Shown here: piece by piece, positions 43,290 through 52,573 of the stretch
How the letters are laid out: each line of letters starts with the position of its first letter
Position numbering within the stretch: the stretch's first letter is position 1
DNA from: Caulobacteraceae bacterium
Lineage (GTDB): Bacteria > Pseudomonadota > Alphaproteobacteria > Caulobacterales > Caulobacteraceae
Reading direction: 5' to 3'
DNA: 64,000 nt
Assembly (NCBI GenBank): GCA_030446805.1
Contig: JAUJMO010000001.1
Location: forward strand, 949,241 to 1,013,240
Notes under the pieces: generated by a model
What the model was told of the DNA's origin: nothing
The model's input: only the letters and a program-made list of their open reading frames with translations
Database searches by the model: none
Translations under genes and position numbers: made by a program

Positions 43290-45371
43290 TCAGCGGGCCG
43301 CCCGCCTGCCGCCGGTCAGCTCGCGAACGAGCTGGGGCTGGTCATAGACGGTGCGAAGCGCCTCGGTGATGGCGGCGGTGGACACCGTGACCGAACGATT
43401 GGTCTCGCCCACGTAGCCATAGGCCCCGCCCAGGGCGGCCAGATTGCTGTCGAACACCGCGCCGATGACCTCGCCCCGGGCGTTGATCAGCGGCGAACCG
43501 GAGTTGCCGCCGATGATGTCGTTGGTCGACACCATGTCGAACACGGTGTCGCCCTTGACCCGGGCGCGCGCGGCGGCCCAGCGGGGCGCAAGTTCGAAGG
43601 GCTCCTGACCCGTGGCGCGCTCGTACAGGCCCTTGATGTAGGTGAAGGCGGGAATCCGCCGGCCGCGCTCCGTCCACCCGGCGATCTTGCCGTAGCTCAG
43701 CCGCGGGGTGAAGGTGGCGTCCGGATAGACGTCGTCGCCGTAGGCCAGGAACTGCGCCTTGGCGATCTGCTCCGACGCGCGGTCGGTGGGCGCAGTGACC
43801 CGCTGCTCCCATTGCCGGCGAAGCTCGCGGCCGCGGCCTTCGGTGCGCAGCACATACTGGATCATGGGATCCTGGCTGGCCTGGATCGCAGCCAGGCCGC
43901 CCTTCCAAAGGCGCGCACGTTCCGCCGGATCGGCCAGGCGGGTGCCGGTGACCAGACGATCGGCCAGGGTGTCGGGGCTGTCGCGGCCCAGCAGCAGGCG
44001 CGTGTCGGGATCGTCGGCGGTGAGGTACTCGCGGGCCTTGGCCAGCCAGAAGGAAAGGTAGAGCTCCTCCAGCTCCGGCTCCACCGGCCGGGCGTCCAGC
44101 AGGTTCTTCTCGACCAGCGGCAGCCGCGATTCCGAGAACTCGGGCAGCCGCTGGCCCGCGGGCTTGGCGCGCTCCTGGGCGCCGCGCACCAGGGTGCGGG
44201 CGTAACCGTAGAGGCTCGAACCGCCCCCGCCGCCCTCCACATAGGTGTAAGGGAGATAAAGCTCGGCGTAGTCGTCCTGAACCTCGGCGATCTCGCGCCA
44301 TGGATCGCCCGAGATCTGGTTCCGGCGAGAGGCGATGCGGCTCTGCACCTGCGCTTCGGCGCGGCGCTTGCTTTCGAAAAAGGCTGGATCGGCCAGGAAG
44401 CGCATGCGGCCGTAGTAGTTCTTGTAGCTGTTCTCGACCCCGAACAGCGGGTCGGTGGCGATGCGCTTGTTCTCCGGGGATTCCTGGCTGAAGCGGATCA
44501 GCCGGCCGCGCAGCTCCGACCGCTGCAGCTGCTGGTGCGGGATGACCAGGTCTCGCAAGGTCCGCAACTGGCTCACACTCTGGAGCCGGTTGGTCGAGCC
44601 GGGGTTGCCGGACACGAACACGGGCTCGTTCTCCTTCGGCGCCTCGGCGTTCCAGGGCAGATAGGCCGGCGAGGCGATCGGCCGGCCGTTCTCGTAAAGC
44701 CGCACAAACGCCGAATCGAGCGCGTAACGTGGGAAGCTGAAGTTGTCCGGGTCACCCCCGAAGAAGGCGGCCTGAAACTCAGGCGCGAAGGCCAGCCGCA
44801 CGTCGGCGTACTTGCGGTACTTGTACAGCTTGTACTGCCCGCCCCGGTAAAGCGAGACCACCTGACAGCGAAGGGTGGCGTCGGTTCCGCAGCCCTCCGC
44901 CTCGATCCGGGCGGTCTCGGCGTCGCGCGCTCGGACGAAGTCCTGACCGGACTTGCCCGCGCCGGCGCCCGTGACCCGCTCGGTCACGTCGGCGATGGAG
45001 GTCAGGATCTCGGCCTGCATCCCCGGGCATTGTTTCTCTTCGGTGCGGGCGCGGGTCAAAAAGCCCTTGGCGACATAGTCGTTCTGGGCCGACGACAGGT
45101 CCTGGGCGCAGCCGACGATGCAATGGTGGTTGGTGAGCACCAGCCCTTCGGGGCTGACCAGGGAGGCCGAGCAGCCGGTGGTCAAACGCACGGAAGCGTT
45201 GCGCACCCGGTCCAGCCAGGCCTGGTCGATCCGCGTGCCGTAGGTCTGGTTCACGCGGGCGGTGGGGAAGTTGTCGAAGGTCCACATTCCTTCGTCGGCC
45301 CGGGCCTTGGACGCCAGGGCGGGCGTAAGCGTCAGCGAAGCGGCGAGAAGCGCGGCGGCGGGTCTGAGCAT
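43290..45371 (-). CDS. S46 family dipeptidyl-peptidase (copy 2)
   Basis: A 693-residue paralogue of the next gene on the same strand, with signal peptide and mature start DEGMWTFDNFPTARVNQTYG. The His of the triad is H83 in LVLTNHHCIVGC and the Ser lies in IIGGNSGSPLINARGEVIGA. The specificity position again appears to be Ser (GAVFDSNLAA). A Gly-rich loop (EGGGGGSSLYGYART) is a difference from copy 1 (RAGGGSSLYGWARA). Probably an older tandem duplication. It diverges from the ABC exporter genes. Confidence 0.93.
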   Translation of the reverse strand: MLRPAAALLAASLTLTPALASKARADEGMWTFDNFPTARVNQTYGTRIDQAWLDRVRNASVRLTTGCSASLVSPEGLVLTNHHCIVGCAQDLSSAQNDYVAKGFLTRARTEEKQCPGMQAEILTSIADVTERVTGAGAGKSGQDFVRARDAETARIEAEGCGTDATLRCQVVSLYRGGQYKLYKYRKYADVRLAFAPEFQAAFFGGDPDNFSFPRYALDSAFVRLYENGRPIASPAYLPWNAEAPKENEPVFVSGNPGSTNRLQSVSQLRTLRDLVIPHQQLQRSELRGRLIRFSQESPENKRIATDPLFGVENSYKNYYGRMRFLADPAFFESKRRAEAQVQSRIASRRNQISGDPWREIAEVQDDYAELYLPYTYVEGGGGGSSLYGYARTLVRGAQERAKPAGQRLPEFSESRLPLVEKNLLDARPVEPELEELYLSFWLAKAREYLTADDPDTRLLLGRDSPDTLADRLVTGTRLADPAERARLWKGGLAAIQASQDPMIQYVLRTEGRGRELRRQWEQRVTAPTDRASEQIAKAQFLAYGDDVYPDATFTPRLSYGKIAGWTERGRRIPAFTYIKGLYERATGQEPFELAPRWAAARARVKGDTVFDMVSTNDIIGGNSGSPLINARGEVIGAVFDSNLAALGGAYGYVGETNRSVTVSTAAITEALRTVYDQPQLVRELTGGRRAAR

Positions 45372-45473
45372 CGGCTGTCCGTTCGGAGGTCGACGAAGGT
45401 TAAGGACGCTTGGCCGACCGGAAGCAAGAGCATCGGCGTCGCAGGGCTCGGAGGATCCGGCCGGCTCGCGCCC

Positions 45474-45499
45474 TTGCTTCGATTTAACTTGGCTTTATC
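45474..45499 (+). promoter_or_regulatory. Candidate promoter for the ABC exporter operon
   Basis: TTGCTT and GCTTTATC, 12 bp apart, resemble the Caulobacter housekeeping pattern TTGACG and GCTANAWC. A start site about 7 bp downstream would leave GTG 45506 with almost no leader, which favours GTG 45542 as the translation start. Confidence 0.35.
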
Positions 45500-45541
45500 G
45501 GGCCGGTGAGACACACCGGCAGCCGGATCGGGGCGCAACCT

Positions 45542-46705
45542 GTGACACTGGCGCTGAGCACGCTCATCTATGAATGGCGGCGCTATCTCGCAGCCATCAT
45601 CGCCCTCGCCTTCTCCGGCCTGCTGGTGTTGGCCCAGACCGGCATGTTCATGGGCATAGGCGCGGCCTTCAGCGCCACCATCGAGCGGTCCCCGGCCGAC
45701 GTCATGGTTCTGGCCCCCAAGGCCACCAGCCTGTTCGGCGGACCGTCCGGCGTGCCGCGCCGGCTCCTGCCGATCGTCTACATGCATCCTGAGGTGGTGG
45801 ACGTGGCCGACCTCGACAGCGGCTGGGGCCGTTGGCAGAACGTCTCGGAGGCCGCCCAGCCTGAGGCGCCCAAGGAGGACGCCAAGGCCAAGGCCACCAA
45901 TGTCCAGATCAGCGCCGTGGACCCCTACCCCGGGGCCGTGACCCTGCCCACCGACTACTCCGACGCCGTGCGAGACGCCCTGCTTGAGCCCTACGCCATC
46001 GCCATCGACCGCACCGCGCTGAAGCGGCTGGGTGTCAAACAAGGCGACAAGGCCACCATCAACGGCCAGGTGGTGCGGGTGAAAGCCGTGCTGGACGGCT
46101 ATCCGAACATGATGGAGGCCACGGTGGTCTCCTCGCGCGACACCCTGCGGCTGTTGGGCCAAGCCTCCACCGGTGATCGCGTAGGCCCTCTGATGGTGCG
46201 GGTGGCCGACCCGCTCCGGGCCGAGCAGGTGCGCGACGAGCTGAACGCCATGAGCGAAGGCAAATACCGCGCCTGGACCCGAGCCGAGCTCGCCAAGGCC
46301 AACCAGAACGCGATGTTCGAGGAGCAGATCATCGGCATCATGCTGGGCTTCTCCGTCTTCCTGGGCGTGCTGATCGGCGTGGGCATCACCTCCCAGACCC
46401 TGCGCGGGGCCATACTGGCCTCCATCAAGGAGTTCGCCAGCCTGCGCGCGCTGGGCGTGTCCATGGGATCGCTGCGGCGGATCGTGATCGAGCTGAGCTT
46501 CTGGGTCGGGATCGCCGGCCTGCTGGCCACCGCCTTGCTGACGGCGGGCGTGGGCGCCTTGGCCGCAGCCAACGGGGTGCCCATGGCCTTTCCCCCCGAG
46601 ATGGTGGCGGGGGTGGGCGTCCTGCTCGTCTTCATCGCGATCGCCTCGGGCCTGCTGGCGCTGGGCGTACTGAAGAAGAGCCAGCCCGCGGACCTCTTGC
46701 GATGA
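45542..46705 (+). CDS. ABC exporter permease (DevC/MacB-like)
   Basis: About 387 residues from GTG 45542 (another in-frame GTG at 45506 adds 12). LALSTLIYEWRRYLAAIIAL leads into the first membrane helix, a large periplasmic domain follows, then three helices (IIGIMLGFSVFLGVLIGVGI, ELSFWVGIAGLLATALL, VGVLLVFIAIASGLLALGV), as in DevC/FtsX-type permeases. With the ATPase and HlyD-like genes it forms a DevBCA exporter, the group known for glycolipid or lipid export in cyanobacteria. The cargo here is unknown. Confidence 0.88.
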   Translation: MTLALSTLIYEWRRYLAAIIALAFSGLLVLAQTGMFMGIGAAFSATIERSPADVMVLAPKATSLFGGPSGVPRRLLPIVYMHPEVVDVADLDSGWGRWQNVSEAAQPEAPKEDAKAKATNVQISAVDPYPGAVTLPTDYSDAVRDALLEPYAIAIDRTALKRLGVKQGDKATINGQVVRVKAVLDGYPNMMEATVVSSRDTLRLLGQASTGDRVGPLMVRVADPLRAEQVRDELNAMSEGKYRAWTRAELAKANQNAMFEEQIIGIMLGFSVFLGVLIGVGITSQTLRGAILASIKEFASLRALGVSMGSLRRIVIELSFWVGIAGLLATALLTAGVGALAAANGVPMAFPPEMVAGVGVLLVFIAIASGLLALGVLKKSQPADLLR

Positions 46706-47445
46706 CGGCGGCTGTTCTGGCCACGGGCCTGTCCAAAAGCTTCAAGACCGGCCGCAGCAAGATCCAGGTGCTGAAGTCGGTCGACTTTGATGCGGCGGCG
46801 GGCGAAGTGACCATGGTCATGGGCCCGTCCGGCTCCGGCAAGTCGACCCTGATCGCCGCCCTGTCCGGCCTGCTCCGCCCGGACGACGGCAGGGTGGTCT
46901 CGCTGGGCCAGGACATCTGGAAGCTGAATGGGGGCAGGAACGACCGCTTCCGCCTCGACAACTGCGGCTTCATCTTCCAGGGGTTCAATCTCTTTCCCGC
47001 GCTGACCGCCCTGCAGCAGGTCACCACCATGCTGAAGTACCAGGGCCTGTCGCCCCGCAAGGCGCGCGACACCGCCGCCCAAGCGCTCGACGAGGTCGGG
47101 CTCGGCCACCGCCTGAACCAGCGCCCCTCCGCCCTGTCCGGGGGCGAGAAGCAGCGAGTGGCCATCGCCCGCGCGCTCGCCAAACAGCCCCGTCTCCTGT
47201 TCGCCGACGAACCCACCTCGGCCCTGGACGGGGAGAACGGCCAGATCGTCACCCGGCTGCTGCAGCGCGCGGCCAAACAGCACGGCGCGGCGGTGATCTG
47301 CGTGACTCACGACCACCGGTTGGAGGCCTTCGCCGACCGGGTGGTCTCCATCGACGACGGGATCATCACAGGCGACGTGCGTCCCCCCCACGCCACCGGT
47401 CGCACTTCCGCGCCGTCGCGCCAGCCCGCCCTGCAAGGAGCCTGA
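46702..47445 (+). CDS. ABC exporter ATP-binding protein (DevA/LolD-like)
   Basis: The 247-residue ATPase has Walker A VMGPSGSGKSTLIAAL, Q-loop FIFQGFNLFPALTALQQVTT, signature ALSGGEKQRVAIARALAKQP and Walker B LLFADEPTSALDGENG, then VICVTHDHRLEAFADRVVSI. The sequence is of the MacB/LolD/DevA type. The ATG overlaps the permease stop (ATGA), and the HlyD-family gene follows 4 bp after its own stop. Confidence 0.95.
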   Translation: MTAAVLATGLSKSFKTGRSKIQVLKSVDFDAAAGEVTMVMGPSGSGKSTLIAALSGLLRPDDGRVVSLGQDIWKLNGGRNDRFRLDNCGFIFQGFNLFPALTALQQVTTMLKYQGLSPRKARDTAAQALDEVGLGHRLNQRPSALSGGEKQRVAIARALAKQPRLLFADEPTSALDGENGQIVTRLLQRAAKQHGAAVICVTHDHRLEAFADRVVSIDDGIITGDVRPPHATGRTSAPSRQPALQGA

Positions 47446-47449
47446 TTCC

Positions 47450-48454
47450 GTGCCCGGATTCCTCCGTCGCCCCCGCTTCTGGCTGACCCTGCTCATCCTG
47501 CTCTCGGTGAGCTCGGCGGGCGCCTACTTCTTCACCCAGGCCAAGGCGCAGCGCACGGCCAAGGCCGCCGCCCAGAAGAACGCCAAAGCGCCGGAGTCGC
47601 CGTACGCCGCGATCGCTCAAGGCAAGGCGGACGTGGAGGGCGGCATCATCCAGATCGCCGCCAGGCGCGGCGGCGTGGTGGAGGCCGTTCTGGTGCAGGA
47701 GGGCGACACCGTCCGTCGCGGCCAGGTGCTCGCGCGACAGGAGGACGACGAACTGCTGCTGGCGGTCAGCCGCTCGCAGGCCGAAGTGGCCCAGGCCCGC
47801 GCGCAGATCGCCACCGCCCAGGTCGCGCTGAACAGCGCCCAGCGCGAATACGACCGGCTGCAGAGCCTGGCTTCCAAGAACATCATCGCCGGCCAGCGCC
47901 TGGACGCCGCCCACGACAAGATCATGGAGGCCCGCGCGCAGATCCAGGCCCAGCAGGCAGGCGTTCAGACTGCGCTGGCGCGTCTGAACGAGGCCCGCTT
48001 CGAGCTGGAGAAGACGGTCATCCGCGCGCCGGAGGACGGCCGCATCGTCCGTCGTTACGCCAACCCCGGCTCGGGCGCCTCCACCTTGAACGTGTCCAAC
48101 ATGTTCGACCTGGAGCCCAACACCGCGCGCATCGTCCGCGCCGAAATCTCCGAGGCCGACGTGCCCGACGTGGCCCAGGGCCAGGAAGTGGAGATCGTCC
48201 CGGAAGCCGACAGCACCAAGATCTATACCGGCCGCGTGCTCCGCCGCGCGGCCCTGTTCGGCGCCCGCAAGCTGCAGTCCGACGACCCTTCCGAACGCAC
48301 CGACGCCCGCGTGGTGGAGGTTGTGGTGACCGCCGACGGCGCGCCCCTCCTGATCGGCCAGCGCGTCTTCGTGAAGTTCATGAAGCCGGGCCAGCAGGCC
48401 GGAGTGAAGCGGGCCCCGACCAAGGCGCCCGAGAGCGAGAAAGGAGCGGCTTAA
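47450..48454 (+). CDS. HlyD-family membrane fusion protein (DevB-like)
   Basis: A 334-residue adaptor starting at GTG 47450, with an N-terminal anchor (FWLTLLILLSVSSAGAYFFT), a lipoyl half GGVVEAVLVQEGDTVRRGQV, a long coiled-coil hairpin (SQAEVAQARAQIATAQVALN to QQAGVQTALARLNEARFELE), and the second lipoyl half TVIRAPEDGRIVRRYANPGS. It would connect the DevCA transporter to an outer-membrane channel; none is encoded nearby. It is the last gene of the operon. Confidence 0.92.
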   Translation: MPGFLRRPRFWLTLLILLSVSSAGAYFFTQAKAQRTAKAAAQKNAKAPESPYAAIAQGKADVEGGIIQIAARRGGVVEAVLVQEGDTVRRGQVLARQEDDELLLAVSRSQAEVAQARAQIATAQVALNSAQREYDRLQSLASKNIIAGQRLDAAHDKIMEARAQIQAQQAGVQTALARLNEARFELEKTVIRAPEDGRIVRRYANPGSGASTLNVSNMFDLEPNTARIVRAEISEADVPDVAQGQEVEIVPEADSTKIYTGRVLRRAALFGARKLQSDDPSERTDARVVEVVVTADGAPLLIGQRVFVKFMKPGQQAGVKRAPTKAPESEKGAA

Positions 48455-48621
48455 CCGCGGGTCCCCTTACGGAGGGCGCGGCTCGCGGTGGGGGGCTGCA
48501 CGGACCAGCTCTCCGTTCAGCGCCACGGACCTACAGGCAGGATCGCCCCGACCCCCTCCCCGCTTCGCCCGTGAGGATCACGGCCCTCGCACCGAGACCT
48601 CTTCGCGCCTACCTTCCCCGA

Positions 48622-50052
48622 ATGAGCCTTCTCGTCTCCCCTCCCCCGATCCTCGAAACCGCCGGCGTCGATCCCGAGCGCGCCCTGGAGCAGCTACGGG
48701 CCGCCGTGGGCGGCGCGGACGACGGGGAGCTCTATCTCGAACGATCCGAAAGCGAGTCGCTGGTCTTCGACGACGGCCGGATGAAAGGATCCAGCTATGA
48801 CGCCGGGGAAGGCTTCGGCCTGCGCGTGGTCACCGGCGAGACCACCGGCTACGCCCACTCCAGCGAAGTGTCCGAGGCCGCCATCGCCCGCGCCGCCGGC
48901 TCGGCGGCCGCGGTCAAGCGCGGCTATGCCGGGACCGTCGACCAGAGCCCGCGCGGCACCAACGCCCGCCTGTACGGCGAGGACGACGTGGTGGCCCACC
49001 CGCCCTTCTCGACCAAGGCCGAACTCCTGATGGAGATGGACGCCTTCGCTCGCGCGCTGGATCCCCGCGTGGTCCAGGTCTCCGCCTCCATCGCCGGCGA
49101 ACGCCGCATCGTGGAGATCCTGCGCGCCGATGGCCAGTTGCTGCGCGACGTGCGCCCGCTGGTCCGCCTCAACGTCTCGGTCACCGTGGAACGCGAGGGC
49201 CGGCGCGAGACCGGTAGCTCCGGAGCCGGCGGCCGCGCGGGATTCGAAGCCTGGATCCAGCCGGAACGCTGGCAAGCCCAGGTCCGGGAGGCGTTGCGCA
49301 TGGCGCTGGTCAACCTGGACGCCGTGCCTGCGCCCGCCGGTGAGATGGATGTGGTGCTGGGCCCGGGCTGGAACGGCGTGCTGCTGCACGAGGCGGTGGG
49401 CCACGGCCTGGAGGGGGACTTCAATCGCAAGGGCGTCAGCGCCTTCGCCGGCCGCATGGGCCAGCGCGTGGCCGCTCCGGGCGTCACCGTGGTGGACGAC
49501 GGCTCCGTCCCCGGCCGCCGCGGCTCGCTCACCATCGACGACGAAGGCACGCCCACCAATCGCACCGTCCTGATCGAGGACGGCATCCTGGTGGGCTATA
49601 TGCACGACCGCCAGAGCGCGCGGCTGATGGGGCATGCCCCGACCGGCAACGGCCGGCGGCAGTCCTACGCCCACATGCCCCAGACGCGCATGACCAACAC
49701 CGTCATGCTGGGCGGCGGGGACAAGGTCGCCGACATGCTGAGCTCGACCAAGCGCGGACTCTACGCCGTCAACTTCGGCGGCGGCCAGGTGGACATCACC
49801 AACGGCAAGTTCGTCTTCCAGTGCACCGAGGCCTATCTGATCGAGGACGGCCGGGTCACCGCCCCGGTCAAAGGCGCCACCCTGATCGGCGACGGCCCCA
49901 GCGCGCTGACCCGGGTCAGCATGATCGGCGACGACTTCGCCTATGACCCCGGCATCGGCGTGTGCGGCAAGGGCGGCCAAAGCGTTCCGGTAGGCATCGG
50001 CCAGCCTTCGCTCAAGATCGGCGGCCTGACGGTGGGCGGCACGGCGATCTAG
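48622..50052 (+). CDS. tldD: TldD metalloprotease
   Basis: The 476-residue protein has the TldD zinc motif H256-E-A-V-G-H261 within LLHEAVGHGLEGDFNRKG, plus LSSTKRGLYAVNFGGGQVDI and FQCTEAYLIEDGRVTAPVKG. TldD works with PmbA/TldE as a heterodimer that trims unfolded or modified peptides and leaders. PmbA is not in the window. ATG 48622 (MSLLVSPP) fits the family; the ATG 51 bases upstream adds an unlikely Arg/Pro-rich leader. It ends at a strong hairpin. Confidence 0.95.
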   Translation: MSLLVSPPPILETAGVDPERALEQLRAAVGGADDGELYLERSESESLVFDDGRMKGSSYDAGEGFGLRVVTGETTGYAHSSEVSEAAIARAAGSAAAVKRGYAGTVDQSPRGTNARLYGEDDVVAHPPFSTKAELLMEMDAFARALDPRVVQVSASIAGERRIVEILRADGQLLRDVRPLVRLNVSVTVEREGRRETGSSGAGGRAGFEAWIQPERWQAQVREALRMALVNLDAVPAPAGEMDVVLGPGWNGVLLHEAVGHGLEGDFNRKGVSAFAGRMGQRVAAPGVTVVDDGSVPGRRGSLTIDDEGTPTNRTVLIEDGILVGYMHDRQSARLMGHAPTGNGRRQSYAHMPQTRMTNTVMLGGGDKVADMLSSTKRGLYAVNFGGGQVDITNGKFVFQCTEAYLIEDGRVTAPVKGATLIGDGPSALTRVSMIGDDFAYDPGIGVCGKGGQSVPVGIGQPSLKIGGLTVGGTAI

Positions 50053-50080
50053 CCGCGCGAGCCGTCGCGCGGGCTGTTTC
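50051..50080 (+). terminator. Hairpin terminator after tldD
   Basis: AGCCGCGCGA (50051-50060) pairs with TCGCGCGGGCT (50065-50075) with one bulged base and a 4-nt loop, starting inside the TAG stop, followed by GTTTC. The rest of the gap to 50329 shows no supportable gene or clear operator. Confidence 0.5.
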
Positions 50081-50329
50081 GCGCCGCGAACGAACGAAGC
50101 GGCGCAAAAGCGCCAGACCAACGCCGGCCGTGTTCGAATCTCGACGCAGCGCGGCTCGCCGCGCCGGTTTGATCCCGGTCCCTCCCGTGGAGAGGGTTCG
50201 GCCGTGAGTACGGCGCTTCAAGGCCGACTATTGGGCGGTTACGGCGAAGTCACCTTCCTTGCGCCTTTGTAACTGGTTCCACACCCGCGACCGGTCCTAA
50301 AGCCTGGGCCTACGAGGGGGAGGACACCC

Positions 50330-52528
50330 ATGACGCGCGCCAGCCTGGCCTTGCTGCTGACCGCCGCCGCACCCGTGCTCCTGACCGGGACCGCCTGGGG
50401 CCAGACCGAGACGGGCGGCGCGCAGACGCCGGCGCCGGCCGGCGCAACGCCGGTCCCGACCGGCCGGCCCGCGGCCGACTCACCGCCCACCACGCCCAGC
50501 GAAACCGCGGACCAAGGCGCCACGCCCACCTCCGGCCAGCCCGAAGCTGATCCACAGTCGGAAGGCGTGACGGTCTATCGTCCGGAGTTCTTCGCCGCCT
50601 CGCGCCCGAACACGGCGCTGGACATGATCAACCGCCTGCCCGGCTTCCAACTCGACTCCGGCGACAGCGTGCGCGGCTTCGCCGGCACGGCCGGCAATGT
50701 GCTGATCGACGGCAAGCGCCCGGCCAGCAAGTCCGACACGGTGGACAGCGTCGCGTCGCGCATCCCCGCTTCACGGGTCGAGCGCATCGAAGTCATCCGC
50801 GGGGGCGCGCCCGGCATAGACATGCAGGGCCAGAGCGTCGTCGCCAATGTGATCGTGAGGACGGGCGACACCTCGCAGCAGACGCTGACCTTGCGCACCG
50901 ACTGGTTGCTGCAGAGCGGAGACAACCTCCCGGGCATCAACTATCAGACAACGCGCACGGTGGGCCCACGCACCTACGAGTTCTCCGCGGGCGTGGGCAC
51001 CTCGATCGACGACAGCCAGGGTCGCGGCCAGCGCGTCCGCCGAGACCCGAACGGCCGGATCATTCGCTTCGAGACCGCCGGCACAGAGGGGAGCGGCGTT
51101 CCGCTCAGCGCCCGGGGCTCGGTGAAGACGCCGATCGGGGGCGGCGAGCTTCGCGCCAACGGAACGCTCGACGTGAGCGATTTCAAGAGTGAGCAGCACT
51201 TCAACGCCCCCGGTCTCGATACGGACTCGGTGAGTGTCTCGGACCGCACGAACGGCGAGATCGGGCTGAACTACACTCGTCCGCTGGGGGAGCGCTTGGC
51301 CGTGGAGTTGGTCGGTCTGCAGCGGCTGGCCAGGGGAATATCGATCTCCAATTTCGAGCAGAACACCTCCAACAGCGTCTTCACCTCCGAGGTGGCGAGC
51401 GGCGAGAGCATCCTGCGCAGCGTGTTGCGCTACAAGCGCTCCGACACGCTGTCCTTCGAGGGCGGCGGCGAGGTCGCCTACAACTTCCGCGACGGCCAGA
51501 CGGCGCTGACGAGCGATGGCCGGATCGTCGAACTGCCGAACTCCGATGTGCTCGTCGAGGAGAAGCGGGCGGAAGCTTTCGTCACGGCCACCTGGCGGCC
51601 GATCAGCACGCTGGGCCTCGAGGCGGGGTCGCGGTTCGAGGTGTCGACGATTAGCGCGTCAGGGGATGCGAACAATGAACGATCGTTCTTTTATCCCAAG
51701 CCCCGCCTGCTGCTGACCTGGACGCCCACCCCCGCCAATACGGTGCGCTTCCGGTTGGAGCGGGAAGTGGGGCAGTTGAACTTCGGCGACTTCGTCAGCT
51801 CGGCCAACCTGACCGACGACCGTATCGTGGCCGGGAACCCCGAGCTGGAGCCGGACCAGACCACGGTGGCGGAGATCACCCTGGAGCGTCGCTTCTGGGA
51901 CAAGGGGGCGATCACCCTGGCCTATTCCCACGAGGAGATCACGGACGTGATCGACCGGCTTCCCATTCGCCAGCGGCCCGATCCGGACTCGGACCCCCGC
52001 GCCCCGGACATCGTGTTCGACGCCCCAGGCAACATCGGCGACGGGACTCAGGACGAGCTGGATCTGAACCTCACCCTGCCTCTGGACCGCTTCCGGGTGC
52101 CGGGCGGCGAGCTTAAGGTCAATCTGGAGCTGGTCAGCAGCGAGGTCACCGACCCGACCACAGGCGAGCAGCGGCGCATCTCGGGCCAGCGGCCGCAGGA
52201 TCTGCGGGTGGAGTACCGGCAGGACGTCCCGCGCTACAGGTTGACCTACGGGGCCACCTATCTGAACGGCTTCGAAGAGACCTACTTCAGGTTCAACGAG
52301 GTGTTCCGGATCGAGCTGGACCGCTACTTCGCCTTTTTCGTTGACTTCAAGCCGAACCCCCAGACCAGTTTCCTGGTCTCGTTGGAGAACGCCGGCCGCT
52401 TTGAGCTCGGCCGCGAGCGGCGGGTGTTCGCCGGCCCCCGCGACACCGAACCGCTGCTGTTCACTGAGAACTTCGACACCGAGGCCCAACAGCGCCTGGT
52501 GCTCCGGCTCAGGCGCAGCTTCAACTGA
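50330..52528 (+). CDS. TonB-dependent outer-membrane receptor
   Basis: A 732-residue protein with signal peptide MTRASLALLLTAAAPVLLTG, then a Pro/Ala/Thr-rich linker to about residue 75. The plug domain includes ALDMINRLPGFQLDSGDSVR, TAGNVLIDGKRPASKSDTVD and RIPASRVERIEVIRGGAPGI. The beta-barrel follows and ends QRLVLRLRRSFN with the C-terminal aromatic residue expected of outer-membrane barrels. EGVTVYRPE before the plug may serve as the TonB box. The ligand is unknown. GAGGGGGAGGA precedes the start. No Fur-like site was seen upstream. Confidence 0.93.
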   Translation: MTRASLALLLTAAAPVLLTGTAWGQTETGGAQTPAPAGATPVPTGRPAADSPPTTPSETADQGATPTSGQPEADPQSEGVTVYRPEFFAASRPNTALDMINRLPGFQLDSGDSVRGFAGTAGNVLIDGKRPASKSDTVDSVASRIPASRVERIEVIRGGAPGIDMQGQSVVANVIVRTGDTSQQTLTLRTDWLLQSGDNLPGINYQTTRTVGPRTYEFSAGVGTSIDDSQGRGQRVRRDPNGRIIRFETAGTEGSGVPLSARGSVKTPIGGGELRANGTLDVSDFKSEQHFNAPGLDTDSVSVSDRTNGEIGLNYTRPLGERLAVELVGLQRLARGISISNFEQNTSNSVFTSEVASGESILRSVLRYKRSDTLSFEGGGEVAYNFRDGQTALTSDGRIVELPNSDVLVEEKRAEAFVTATWRPISTLGLEAGSRFEVSTISASGDANNERSFFYPKPRLLLTWTPTPANTVRFRLEREVGQLNFGDFVSSANLTDDRIVAGNPELEPDQTTVAEITLERRFWDKGAITLAYSHEEITDVIDRLPIRQRPDPDSDPRAPDIVFDAPGNIGDGTQDELDLNLTLPLDRFRVPGGELKVNLELVSSEVTDPTTGEQRRISGQRPQDLRVEYRQDVPRYRLTYGATYLNGFEETYFRFNEVFRIELDRYFAFFVDFKPNPQTSFLVSLENAGRFELGRERRVFAGPRDTEPLLFTENFDTEAQQRLVLRLRRSFN

Positions 52529-52573
52529 GGCGAGCCCCCGCCCCCTGACAGGTCCAGAGGCTCGCGCCGCCGA

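Noticed and set aside
42963-45509. Very long open frame on the plus strand
   Set aside because: It runs antisense to both S46 genes, whose sequences are clear. High GC content leaves opposite frames free of stops, and the product is low-complexity Arg/Gly/His.
50125-50160. TTCGAATC motif like a tRNA T-arm
   Set aside because: No matching acceptor stem, D-arm or anticodon arm could be built around it.
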